Positions 31,745-40,739 of a stretch of 64,000 bases of DNA are shown piece after piece. The stretch's first letter is position 1, and each line of letters opens with the position of its first letter. The position numbers and the translations under genes were made by a program. The DNA lies in NCBI GenBank assembly GCA_009829735.1, contig CM020620.1, positions 8,882,545 through 8,946,544 on the forward strand, read 5' to 3'. The notes beneath the pieces are model-generated. The model did not search any database. It worked only from the letters and a program-made list of their open reading frames with translations, and was not told the DNA's origin. Origin of the DNA: Pyropia yezoensis (taxonomy: Eukaryota; Rhodophyta; Bangiophyceae; Bangiales; Bangiaceae).

Positions 31745-34192
31745 TCAGTGGGTAGACCCACTGCCCGAGGGAGGCCACTCACGCGTAAGCGCGTATACCT
31801 CCGTGCTCCACCGGTCGGCAATGTCACGACGGTCGACCACCCGAGTTACCTCGGTGCATAGCTGGACGAGGGTGCTGCGGCCAGCCTCCACGTCCTCCAG
31901 AGCTTTCTGGAGGCGGTCCAGCACGCCACCAAAGCAACGCGCTGACCCAACCAGCGCAGCACCTGGGGGGATATCCCCCCAGCTAACAGAGAGACCCCCA
32001 CGCATTGCGCGGGTAACAAGGGCGTCAACGCCTTCATACCAGAGACGGGGACCCCCGTCATGTAGGACGGGGGCGGGAGGTGACACTGGCGCAGCCAGAG
32101 GAGCCACAGGAGCCGACACGGCTACCACCGGAGCCGGTGGCACCTGATACGAGGCCCGGTAGGACCCTACCGAAGGGGCTCCACCGTAACCACGGCGGTA
32201 CTCCGCCCGACGACGGGACACCTCACGCTCCCCACCCACAGAGCCCCACTCTCGGGGACGACGGCCAACCGCCGCCGGCATCGGGTTACCGAACCACGGA
32301 GCAAGGACCTGAAGAGGGTCATGGATAACCATGGGAATACCCAGGTCAGGAACGGCCTCGGTGGACGCCCACCCATGGCAACTAGGCTCACCCGGCTGAG
32401 TACGCCGGACACGCAACGAGTGACGAGGCAAGGGGGAAGCCCCAGCCTGCGGGTCCCGGTACGGGGGAAGGGCCAACACCCCAGCCCAGTTCACGGCATC
32501 GTGAACAGCCAGCAGGGCTTCGAACTCCCGGGCCAACCCGGTCTTGGCATCTATCAGATCCACGCCCAACTGCGCGATGTGCCGACGGACACCCGTCGGA
32601 AGATGAAACAGACGACCCTGCCGGCGGACGGACAGCAAGAAGGATGAAGCCTGCCCGAGGGTAACCTCAAGGGTGAAGGTACCCTGCAACGGGTGGACCG
32701 GTCGCGAGGCCAACACACTCCCGAAGTAGCGAAGACAGGAGCCGGTGTCAAACCGGAAAGCAGGGGCGGGTTCCCACCCCTCCTGCCATAGCGGCGGGCG
32801 CACGGGAGTGTATACCGGAGCACGACCGTTGCCGGTCTGCAACGCACACGTTATATCCGTGCGGAACGCATCCGCCATGACACCATGGTTACGTCGCCAA
32901 CTCGACGCCGACTTCAACCCCGCCATGGGCGGGTAGGGAGCCGTCAACGACAGATACGGGGGTACCCCCGGGTAGTAGTCAAAGTCGGGATACCGACCGG
33001 TACGGCTCACCGTCTCCCCAAACGCAACCGGCTCCGCCGCCGCCGCAATCCCCCGAGCACTAGCCGGGTAGTCAATCTCCCGCGGCAACGCGGGGGCAAT
33101 CAAGTCGCAGACCCCGAAGTTGGGGTCGAGGTAGACCTCACCCCGTCCCACCCGGGTGCGCCAGAGCTGCGCATGCCGGTCGTCCGGCTGACTCAGGATC
33201 CAATGGTGTTCCACCCGGACCGCGTTCGGCTGGTTGACCAGCCGCACCAACTCCCGCTCCCAGCACGGGTCCACCTTGACGCGCCGGGAGGATTCTCCAC
33301 GGGGATGCACCAGGTGGAAGTCCACCCGCATACGCCCATCGGACTCCATCGACTCTTGCACCGTGAGGCCCCGAACCCGAGCCACCAAGTCGGACACCGA
33401 CATGGCGGGTTGACCCGCCGCCACGGCGACGCCGCCACCCAACGGGGCAACCCGGGCAGGACCAGGAAGAATCGGGGGCGCCGGGGGACGCACCACCGGC
33501 AGAGGGGCCGACGTCGGAGATGGACGAGGCCGAGGAGGAAGAAGAAGGGCGGGCGCCCGCCCGGAGTAACTCCCGGTGTCAACCGCCATGGGAGAAGGAG
33601 CGTCTTGACCGCTCGACGCCCGCGGCACCGCAGGTACGGCACCGGCGCCGGCACCACCCGTCGGCGTAGCCCCCGCCTCGGAAGGGGAAGGCACTTGGAC
33701 AGCCTCCGGAGCCGGAGCCCCGGCCGTGCGGACACCCGCACCGTCTTGACCCGCCGCACCGGGTGTCGCACCGCCACCACCACCCGCGTCAACGTCGGGA
33801 CCGCCTCGAGGAGTCACCGCCCGGACACCCGGACCACCTTGACCAGCCGGAGTCGGCTGCGGGTCGCGACCTCCGCCGCAGGGCGGACCATCTTGAGGTA
33901 CCTGCGGTGAGCCGGCACCGGCACCAGGCCCCATCCGGGCAGCCGGCAGAGAGGGGGTAGAAGCCGCCACGCGCGGTTGACCGCCGGGTTGACCTCCGGC
34001 CGACGGCACCGTCGTGCCGCTGCACACGGACGACAGTCCTCCGGCCGACAGACGGACGTACACCGCAGGCCCGTCGTCGTCAGACGAGCTCACCCCGTAA
34101 CGCGCGGCGTCGGGACCGACAGGCGCGTCGTCCTCCATCTCCTCCCCGATCAGGAGGTCTTCCTCCTCTTCAAGCACCTGGGGATAGGACAT
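31745..34192 (-). CDS. Antisense ORF protein of element B (about 815 aa, unknown family)
   Basis: The frame is open from 34474, but I take the ATG at 34192 because its product aligns with the start of the B' protein (MSYPQV against MSDPQV). The N-terminus is acidic, with a GVSSSDDD cluster, and is followed by a long Pro/Gly/Ala/Thr-rich segment that differs from B' by several indels. From about residue 255 to the end (about 560 aa) the two copies differ at only about 30 residues, with no gaps or frame breaks. There is no signal peptide, membrane helix or known motif. The opposite strand in this interval has no comparable frame. It is not Env-like in orientation or features. A regulatory or nucleic-acid-binding role is speculation. 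Confidence 0.82.
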   Translation of the reverse strand: MSYPQVLEEEEDLLIGEEMEDDAPVGPDAARYGVSSSDDDGPAVYVRLSAGGLSSVCSGTTVPSAGGQPGGQPRVAASTPSLPAARMGPGAGAGSPQVPQDGPPCGGGRDPQPTPAGQGGPGVRAVTPRGGPDVDAGGGGGATPGAAGQDGAGVRTAGAPAPEAVQVPSPSEAGATPTGGAGAGAVPAVPRASSGQDAPSPMAVDTGSYSGRAPALLLPPRPRPSPTSAPLPVVRPPAPPILPGPARVAPLGGGVAVAAGQPAMSVSDLVARVRGLTVQESMESDGRMRVDFHLVHPRGESSRRVKVDPCWERELVRLVNQPNAVRVEHHWILSQPDDRHAQLWRTRVGRGEVYLDPNFGVCDLIAPALPREIDYPASARGIAAAAEPVAFGETVSRTGRYPDFDYYPGVPPYLSLTAPYPPMAGLKSASSWRRNHGVMADAFRTDITCALQTGNGRAPVYTPVRPPLWQEGWEPAPAFRFDTGSCLRYFGSVLASRPVHPLQGTFTLEVTLGQASSFLLSVRRQGRLFHLPTGVRRHIAQLGVDLIDAKTGLAREFEALLAVHDAVNWAGVLALPPYRDPQAGASPLPRHSLRVRRTQPGEPSCHGWASTEAVPDLGIPMVIHDPLQVLAPWFGNPMPAAVGRRPREWGSVGGEREVSRRRAEYRRGYGGAPSVGSYRASYQVPPAPVVAVSAPVAPLAAPVSPPAPVLHDGGPRLWYEGVDALVTRAMRGGLSVSWGDIPPGAALVGSARCFGGVLDRLQKALEDVEAGRSTLVQLCTEVTRVVDRRDIADRWSTEVYALTREWPPSGSGSTH

Positions 34193-34778
34193 GATAACGG
34201 GTGCGGAGTCCCCCGCGCCCACAAGCCGTCGACGGCTACAACCCGGTACGGTGGGATAACCGGGACGAGCCAGGGAAGCGCGGACACCCGCGCTTATGAC
34301 CACAAACGGCCACGAGAAGCGCCGCAGGCGCGCGGGTCGACCCGCGCCCCACGGGGCTACGACCGCGCTCCACCCAGGCACCTGGGCGGGACGGGGCCAC
34401 ACCCACACACGGGGTAAGTAAGGGGGGTCACCCCCAACCGCCCCCACGCAACGCGGGCAGCCCCCGCCCCCCACTCAATCGTCCACACGAGAGGGGCCCC
34501 CCTACCACCAGGCACCTGGTGGCGGATCCGCTTGCACCACCCCTCGGAAAGGGGGGGCGCGAACAGCAACCCGCATCGGGAATTTAACGGTCCGGAAAAC
34601 GGATCGTGTGTGTGTACCACGCAAAGGGGGGCACCCCCCTCGGCGACCTCGAAAAGGGGTGTCTGTCGCGACGGGGCGCAAAGCCCCACCCGACGGGTAA
34701 ACAGTCACGCGACCCACTTACATTCGGTAACCCGAATGCAACTCGACCCGAGGACGGGCCGAATCTAAGGGGGGGATA
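34193..34778. other. Hairpin-rich 3' region of element B with polypurine tract
   Basis: It includes perfect hairpins CCACCAGG-C-ACCTGGTGG-type near 34505-34523 and GGGGGG-CA-CCCCCC at 34626-34639, as in B'. The polypurine tract TAAGGGGGGGATA lies directly before the LTR start at 34779. It probably contains the promoter/leader of the antisense gene; no TATA box is evident. Confidence 0.7.
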
Positions 34779-35141
34779 TGTAGCAATATGGTTGTCCGTA
34801 TTGTGACCCTAATATTAGGGGGGCTACTTCTAATCCTTAACTTCCAATTTGAGAGTCCGAGCTGGTCACGGTATCTATAAGTTACGTATGACCAGAGGGA
34901 CTTGCATCTTGGGGTGGAGGGTAGTTAGTAGTGTCTCCGAGGGTTTATAATGAGGGGGCCGGTGGTGAATCCACCGCCGGCCAAGGTAGAACAACAAACC
35001 CCTCCCATTTGGGCTCCCATCTTGGTCCCGTGGCTTGCGCTCCAAGGACAGCAACCTTGGCCTCCCGGTGACGTTGGTGCCGATCCCCCTTGGTGAGTGT
35101 TCCCTGAGAGTGGACGTGCGACGGATTCCTATTGTGCTACA
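34779..35141 (+). repeat. 3' LTR of element B (363 bp)
   Basis: TGTAGC...GCTACA, followed by the target duplication CACCC at 35142. By eye it differs from the 5' LTR at two sites, about 27 and about 199 nt from the LTR start. Confidence 0.96.
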
Positions 35142-35146
35142 CACCC

Positions 35147-36462
35147 TTGTGGCACCAAAGGGGTGGTCGGGCCACACTCAGCAAGAATGATTCACTTGCA
35201 GCGCACCGCAGCCCGCGCCGGTGAGCAGATCGGGTGCCCCCATTGGCCCCAAGACGTGGTCGACATTAGTGAGCAGATAACTGACACTACTTTTGCCTTC
35301 ACTCCTCATAGCTCAGAGAGAACAAGAGCACTCAGAAAATAAAAAAATACCATCTGGCTCCCCTCAGTCTCCTCTACAAAGTGGTATGTCGTGCATCTCA
35401 TGCAGTACACAGAGACGAAGGATCTCATCGAGAACGGTCGACATTAGGTCCAGACTGGCTAGGGGCGGGGACGGAGTCCAGAGGCCTATTCACGATTCCA
35501 GTTACTTATGTGCACTAAACCCACCTCAAGACCTCAACAGGGCACATCCGACACAGACTGCTGTCTGTTTCTGAGAGAGCGAGGGGAGGTCTTCCAGGAT
35601 CTGGGTCGTCGACGACAAGCGACTGCGGAACGGGACTGAATAGGGATGTATTCGCTATCAAATACGGAACGGATCCCAACCGGGTGGGTCCGCTGCCACT
35701 TGCGCCGACCGATGGGTAGGTTTGCACGGTGTCACACGACCGGCCGCGTCGTGTGGCGCGGTTTCCACGACGCACACCGGCGCCGCTTGCCGGCAGCGGC
35801 CGCGCGTTTTCTGTTGCCTACGACGCACGGTGCCTGACCCCCCCCCCGCCCCCCCGCCCCTCCCCCCCCTACCCTACCACGCGCGCCGTGCTCCGGGTTA
35901 CCGTCCCATCGATCGTGTACGTATTGTGTCACGTTTGAGCACTGTGCCGAGCGCCGGGAGTTGTCCGACGGCCGCCCGGATCCGTGTACACCCCTATCAT
36001 CGCATGCTTGTTGAGCGCGTGCTGGATGCTCGTACCTTACCGGGCATGCTGCGGATCGCACGCGTCAACCACGCACTTGGTGCTGACAAGTACCATGCTC
36101 TGGTCCTTTTTCCCTCTGGCTCCCTCCTCCCCATGTATGTACTCGGTTGCCTCGGCTCTTGATGCACGTTGCGCTTGTCTTTCCCACCTTGTCTGGTGTC
36201 CTGCCCTCTCTCTCTGCTTCGTGTCATGCTTTTCCTCATGTACGTCCCGCTCACCCTCTGCGTCAACTGTCGGCGGCCGTTTGACTTCCCCCCCTGTGCC
36301 GTCTCGCTGTGCATTTGACGCCTCTCTTCGTTTGGCCACTGGGCGCGTGCACTTTCCTTCTCCTCCTTTGCCTGTGCCTTACCCATTCGACTGCCCTTTC
36401 CTCTTGCTTTTCTGCAGTGGATGGTTGGTTTCTGATATTTTTTGGTGGTTCATATCTTTCAG
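35147..36462. other. Region between element B and the Harbinger transposase
   Basis: 35147-35700 shows nothing recognisable. From about 35700 the sequence probably belongs to the Harbinger element's 5' part. It has two GTACGT hexamers (35917 and 36240) that could be donors for a 5'-UTR intron, with a pyrimidine-rich acceptor ending ATCTTTCAG at 36462. I could not find terminal inverted repeats by eye. Confidence 0.45.
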
Positions 36463-36485
36463 GTGCGCGTACACCACAGAAACAT

Positions 36486-38410
36486 ATGGCTCACCTCACA
36501 CGAGAAGTCCTTCAGTCCCTGCGTATCGCTGGGAGCGCGGAGCCGGCCCTGGGGGCCGTCGCGTCCGCGCTCGCGACAGTGGAAGCTGTGGACAGCTTTT
36601 TGCGGCCCGTGGACGCAAACGCCGGCGTATTTGGCTGGGTGGATAACGTGCTTTCCCTCCTTTCCGCGTTGGAGCCCGATGCAATGGATAACTGGGCCGT
36701 CGCCAGGCGCGCCCTGTTGTCTATTTCACGCACGAGGACTGGGGTGGACACGCGTTGGGTACCGGCCGAGGTGCTGGAGCTGGCTGAGCTCGCCGATTTG
36801 GTTGACATCTGTGGCCAGGCCAACCGCGCCGCGCATTATGCTCGCGACCTGGTACGCCGCTTTTTTCGAAAGAGCGTGCAGCAGGGGCGTTTTTTTGGAG
36901 ATGTGCGGATGACCCCCCACCACTTTGACGATTTGGTCGCAGTTGTTGCGCCGCACCTACCAGCACCCGCGCGGGGGCCGAACCCCATCGACCCGCCTTT
37001 GCGTATATTTTCTGTTTTGTTTTGGCTGGCGCAGGGGGGACGGCAGCGGGTGGTAGCACGTGCGGTTGACGTGGCTGAGTCGACTTTCTCCAAGCACTGT
37101 GCTCCTGTTATTGTCGCCCTTATCGCCGGCCTCCCCAAGCCTGACTGGCCAAGCGCCGCAGAGCGGCGCCAGATTGGTCATGACTTTGCGCGGCTGACTG
37201 GAGGGAATGCCACTGGGTGGTCAGGCCTGTACGTTCTCGGCCCTTGTCAGGGTGTCGGTCGACGCGGTAGCAGTGGAGAGGGGGGAAGCGAGGGGGAACT
37301 GCACCTGCATATGTGCTGTGCCGGCGCGGCCATTCGTTGTTGAGGGCGCTCTTTCACTTGGCGGTGGTCCCCTGGAGATTTTGCTCCACCTCGACTGGCT
37401 TTAATGCTCACCATCTCTTACCGGCTCTCTTGTTTTCTGTGCAAGTTTGTGAATGCTCATTTGGTTACTGGTGCAGATGCGGAGCTGTGGATGGTTGCTT
37501 GACTCCGGTTCTCATCCCTCTTGGAGACCACAAAGAGGATTACAATGACCGCAAGTTGAGGTGCTCCATGCTGATGATTGCCATCACAGACACTCGCCGA
37601 ATCCGCTTCTTCGTGGGGGGTTTCCCGGGGTCGCGGGGGGACTCTCTCGCCTTTCGAGCACGGTCCTGGAGCTCCTCGATGGAGAACTCGGATGCACCAA
37701 TGCGCCCCATGGCTGACGGAGAGTTTATCCTCGGCGACTCCGGCTTTGGTCTGACCGCTTTTCTGGTACGTGACGGTGACCCGTACCGCGTGCAGCAGCG
37801 CTTCCTATGTGAGCTTTCTTGGATGGTGGGACACTCTATATTCTCGGGGAGCCTCTGCGCTTGTGTACCTGCGTGGTGTACGTTGTGGCATCGCGGGGCG
37901 ACCAAAACTTGAAACCGTGCTCGGTGCTCGGGCGCTGGGACATTCATTGTTGACGGTCTGATATCGTAACATTGTGCGTGTCCCCAAATTGCCTGCCCAC
38001 CTGTTTGTTCTTTATCTTCTTCTTTCTCTCTGTTCCAGATAACTCCTTTCCGCGAGGCAGACATGTACGGGCCAAACGCGGTATCCATGCGTCGGTTTAA
38101 CCACCTGCACGCCAAGATGCGAGTGGTAGTGGAGAATGCTTTTGGGCGCCTGAAGGGACGCTGGAACGTTCTCCGTATGATATGCGCACACCCCGGTCTC
38201 GCCTCCTCCATCCAAGAAGCGGCCGTCGCGCTGCACGAATTCCTCGAGGCCCGCGATGGCGCGTATGACGAGACCGTTGAGGAGGAGGCGGACCGCGAGG
38301 AGGTCGCGCTGGAGACACCGGAGGGTGACGAGTGCCCCCTCTCTCTGGGCGCTCAGCGGCGGGTCGGGATATTGAAGGCGCTGGGGTTGCCTTGGGTGGA
38401 TGAGGAGTAA
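36486..38410 (+). CDS. PIF/Harbinger DDE transposase (HARBI1-like), three exons
   Basis: I infer exons 36486-37228, 37477-37765 and 38039-38410, giving about 467 aa. Both introns (248 and 273 bp) start GTACGT and end CAG, and splicing keeps the frame. The start ATG follows a likely acceptor at 36462. The N-terminal half is helical and carries the HTH-like pattern LRIFSVLFWLAQGGRQRVVARAV. The catalytic DDE triad is complete: Asp in GAVDG at the start of exon 2, Asp in PGSRGDS, and Glu in VVENAFGRLKGRW in exon 3. The FLITPF block typical of DDE_Tnp_4 is restored only across the second splice. It would cut and integrate the element with its Myb-like partner, encoded convergently downstream. Confidence 0.85.
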
Positions 38411-39264
38411 TGACTATGTTTTTGATAAACGCTCTTGACGATGTTGACTCGATTGCCCTGTGTGGGGGACCTGGGTGTGTGAGTGTTCATGGTGGTAGAA
38501 AGGGGGCGGGCGGGGTGGGGGCTGTTGGATGGAGGGGGCGGTGACTCCTTAACATAGAGAGGGTACCGCGGTGGGCTCGTCAGTTACCCGTCCGCCGGCA
38601 CGCCCCGCCAGGGCGCCCAGCCGCCCCACAGTGGCGGCGGCGCGCCCACCGCCGTTACCAGTAATGACCCCACGGCGGCGGCGGTGACGCGGGTGTGGTG
38701 GACCCGGCGGCTGCCGGCGGTGCCGCCGCCACGGAAAGCGCACCACCAGCGCCGCCGCGTGGGGGGACCCGAAAGGGGGCTCACGGGGGGGCACCACCGC
38801 CGCCACCGCAGCCGCCGCCGCCGTCGGCCGGGAGGGGCGGGGAGGGGGGGGGGTTTGGGCGGGGGGGTTGGGGAGGGGGATGGAGGGCGATTGCGACCCC
38901 GCCGCCGCCCGCGGGTGCCGGGCCGTTTTCGTGGCCGCCGCCGTCGGCAACAGTGGATGCCGGGGGTGGTTCCTCCCGCTGGGGCGGCCGGCGCCGCCAG
39001 TGGCGCTGTCTGCGGCGGAGGAAGAGGAGAATGCCAGGCTCGAAGAAGGCGGCCGTGACGAGCGGCGGGAGAGCAGAGATGGGGTTGCATGTAGACGTCT
39101 GGCGCGACTGTTGGGGTGGTTTTTTGTGGCTGTGCGCGGGGGAGGGCCCCGAGCGCACCAATTGTCTCGGAGTGCCTTCATCCTCACAGAAAAAAGTGTG
39201 CTATTCTCGTGCGGTCATCTATCACCGAGGAGGTGCACAGTGTAAAACACAAAGCAAAGCCCTC
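38411..39264. other. GC-rich spacer between Harbinger genes
   Basis: 38570-39060 is extremely GC-rich with CCG/GGC runs and yields Pro-rich (minus) and Gly/Arg-rich (plus) pseudo-ORFs of up to about 210 codons. I regard these as composition artefacts. No repeat end was recognised. Confidence 0.5.
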
Positions 39265-40281
39265 TTAGTCACGGCGCGCCTTCTCCGTGTACGCCGTGAT
39301 CATGTCCAAAACGGCTCGGCGAATGGCGTCATCGGATACGCCATTCCCATCGGCCCGGTCCCTGGAGGGGCCGCTGCAGTTGGTTGACTCAGCCGCAGCG
39401 TTCTCTCGATCAATCTTGCTCTTAATGTAGTCGCGCAGGACCCCTGCAGTGGTCGCCTTCTTGGGCTTCTTGTCTGGGGACTTGCCCTCCGCGGCGACCA
39501 GCACATTCACCGCCGAGGTGGTGGCCGCCTCGACGTCGTCACTCGCGTCGCTCCCGCTTTCCGCGCTCGCCTCAGTCCCGTCGCTCTCGGCGACATCGGG
39601 CCCCACAGCAGCTGCACCTGTGGTGCCTGTGGCAGCCCCACCCGCGTTGACAGCGGCAGCGGCGCCCGTGGCGCCCCCAGCAGCTCCGGTAGTCGGCGCG
39701 GGCGGGGTGCCCAGGACGACCGGCTCGCGCACCGTCATCTCGTTCGAAACGGAAGACTTCCGGAAGACCCAGCGGGCTAGCTCGTACAGCACGGAGCCAC
39801 CAAAAGCAAGGAGGGCGTCCTCGCGCTGGGCGGTGCTCAAGCCGGTCTGAACCAGCACCTTTCGCGTGGCCATGTACTTTGTGCGGAGGCTCTTGATCTT
39901 GCGGAGTGCTTGATTAATATCGCGCGCTCGGGCTGATGCACGATCCTTAGCAGGCGTCGCCTCAACAAAAGCCTGGAGCAGAGCCGCGGTCGCTTGGGTC
40001 TTGCCCAGGGCGGTCCGGCGAGAGCGACGGGAGGCCCAGTGCGTCGCTGCCGCTGTGAGAAGACCCACACACTCCCCAGCAAGCCAGTTGCGAGTACCGG
40101 GACCCCCCGCCGCCTTCCTCTTGGTCTTGCCGTTCTTTCTGGCCGGCGCATTGACAGGCAGGTCGGGGGTACGCGCGGGGGGGGGTGCCGCCGACCCCGG
40201 CGACTCGTCGGGGACTCCCTGTCGCGGTACCGCGGCGGGGACGGTGGGAGGGGTCTTGGCAGAGGGGGCGGGAGTCACCAT
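39265..40281 (-). CDS. Myb/SANT-like DNA-binding protein of Harbinger element
   Basis: The protein is 338 aa in a single exon. The N-terminal 55 residues are Pro/Ala-rich with a basic patch (KNGKTKRK), a likely nuclear signal. Residues 60-145 form a Myb/SANT/trihelix-like unit: W65-type NWLAGECVGLLTAA, then a helix LLQAFVEA and a basic recognition region INQALRKIKSLRTKYMATRK. Residues 190-270 are Ala/Gly/Thr-rich. The C-terminus has a Lys-rich patch (KKPKKA) and a helical tail (DAIRRAVLDMITAYTEK). In PIF/Harbinger elements the Myb-like partner binds the element and imports the transposase. Assignment rests on the pattern plus its position beside the transposase. Confidence 0.65.
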   Translation of the reverse strand: MVTPAPSAKTPPTVPAAVPRQGVPDESPGSAAPPPARTPDLPVNAPARKNGKTKRKAAGGPGTRNWLAGECVGLLTAAATHWASRRSRRTALGKTQATAALLQAFVEATPAKDRASARARDINQALRKIKSLRTKYMATRKVLVQTGLSTAQREDALLAFGGSVLYELARWVFRKSSVSNEMTVREPVVLGTPPAPTTGAAGGATGAAAAVNAGGAATGTTGAAAVGPDVAESDGTEASAESGSDASDDVEAATTSAVNVLVAAEGKSPDKKPKKATTAGVLRDYIKSKIDRENAAAESTNCSGPSRDRADGNGVSDDAIRRAVLDMITAYTEKARRD

Positions 40282-40739
40282 GTTGACTCGACGACAGTGG
40301 GGAGAGAGAGGAGGCAGTGAGGGGGGTGGGTGCGGCAGTGGGAGGGGGCGACGATGGGCGGAGGTGGCCGCATGACCATGTCAAAGATCGTCAGACAATG
40401 GCCGCTTTTATTGCGCCTGGTGCTTGAAAAAAGGCGGGCTCGCCCCAGGTCTCATGAGGTGAACGACCGCGGTCGTGGCGCCAAGCAACGGTTGGCGCGT
40501 CTCCTCGAGCGGGAAGTGGCCAAGTGGCGACCTCCCGGACAACCCAACGGAGATCAATAGAGTCCACGGATAAGATAGAAATTTGTTGGTATCCTAAAGC
40601 ATTGGGGATGTACTGTTGTGGTACTGTTTGGTCATGTGCCCTCAGTGCCTTTTATCGAGGGTGCCTTTTTGGCACAGATCTGGTGAAACCGTGAATAGGC
40701 CTCAGGCGCTGGGCTGCCCGTTCGCGGCATCAAGTATAT
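40282..40739. other. Intergenic region before the sugar transporter
   Basis: No gene seen. A TATATAT motif (about 40733-40739) overlaps the first ATG of the transporter frame and may be its TATA box. Confidence 0.4.

Larger units (their letters stand above)
24318..35141 (+). mobile_element. Complete Ty3/gypsy chromovirus B with antisense gene
   Basis: The element is 10.8 kb. Its order is 5' LTR, PBS, gag, pol, palindrome array, antisense ORF, hairpin region, PPT and 3' LTR. It is flanked by a perfect 5-bp target duplication, CACCC, at 24313-24317 and 35142-35146. By eye the two LTRs differ at about 2 of 363 positions. gag, pol and the antisense ORF are all uninterrupted. These facts point to a recent insertion that could still be autonomous. 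A C-terminal chromodomain in pol places it among chromoviruses. Confidence 0.96.
35900..40300. mobile_element. PIF/Harbinger DNA transposon (approximate limits)
   Basis: A DDE_Tnp_4 transposase and a Myb/SANT-like protein gene lie in convergent orientation. This is the two-gene set characteristic of PIF/Harbinger elements. Both frames are open. Element ends are not defined because no TIR or 3-bp target duplication was identified by eye, so the limits are only the gene limits plus the 5' UTR. Confidence 0.6.

Noticed and set aside
32885..33910. Plus-strand ORF of 341 codons inside the antisense gene of B
   Set aside because: Arg/His-rich mirror of the minus-strand frame. The counterpart in B' is broken into short pieces, so it is a composition shadow.
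31745..34474. Antisense ORF as an envelope gene
   Set aside because: Wrong orientation for env, and there is no signal peptide, membrane anchor or Cys pattern.
38549..39187. 212-codon minus ORF between the Harbinger genes
   Set aside because: Pro/Arg-rich reading of CCG/GGC runs; the opposite frame is equally open.
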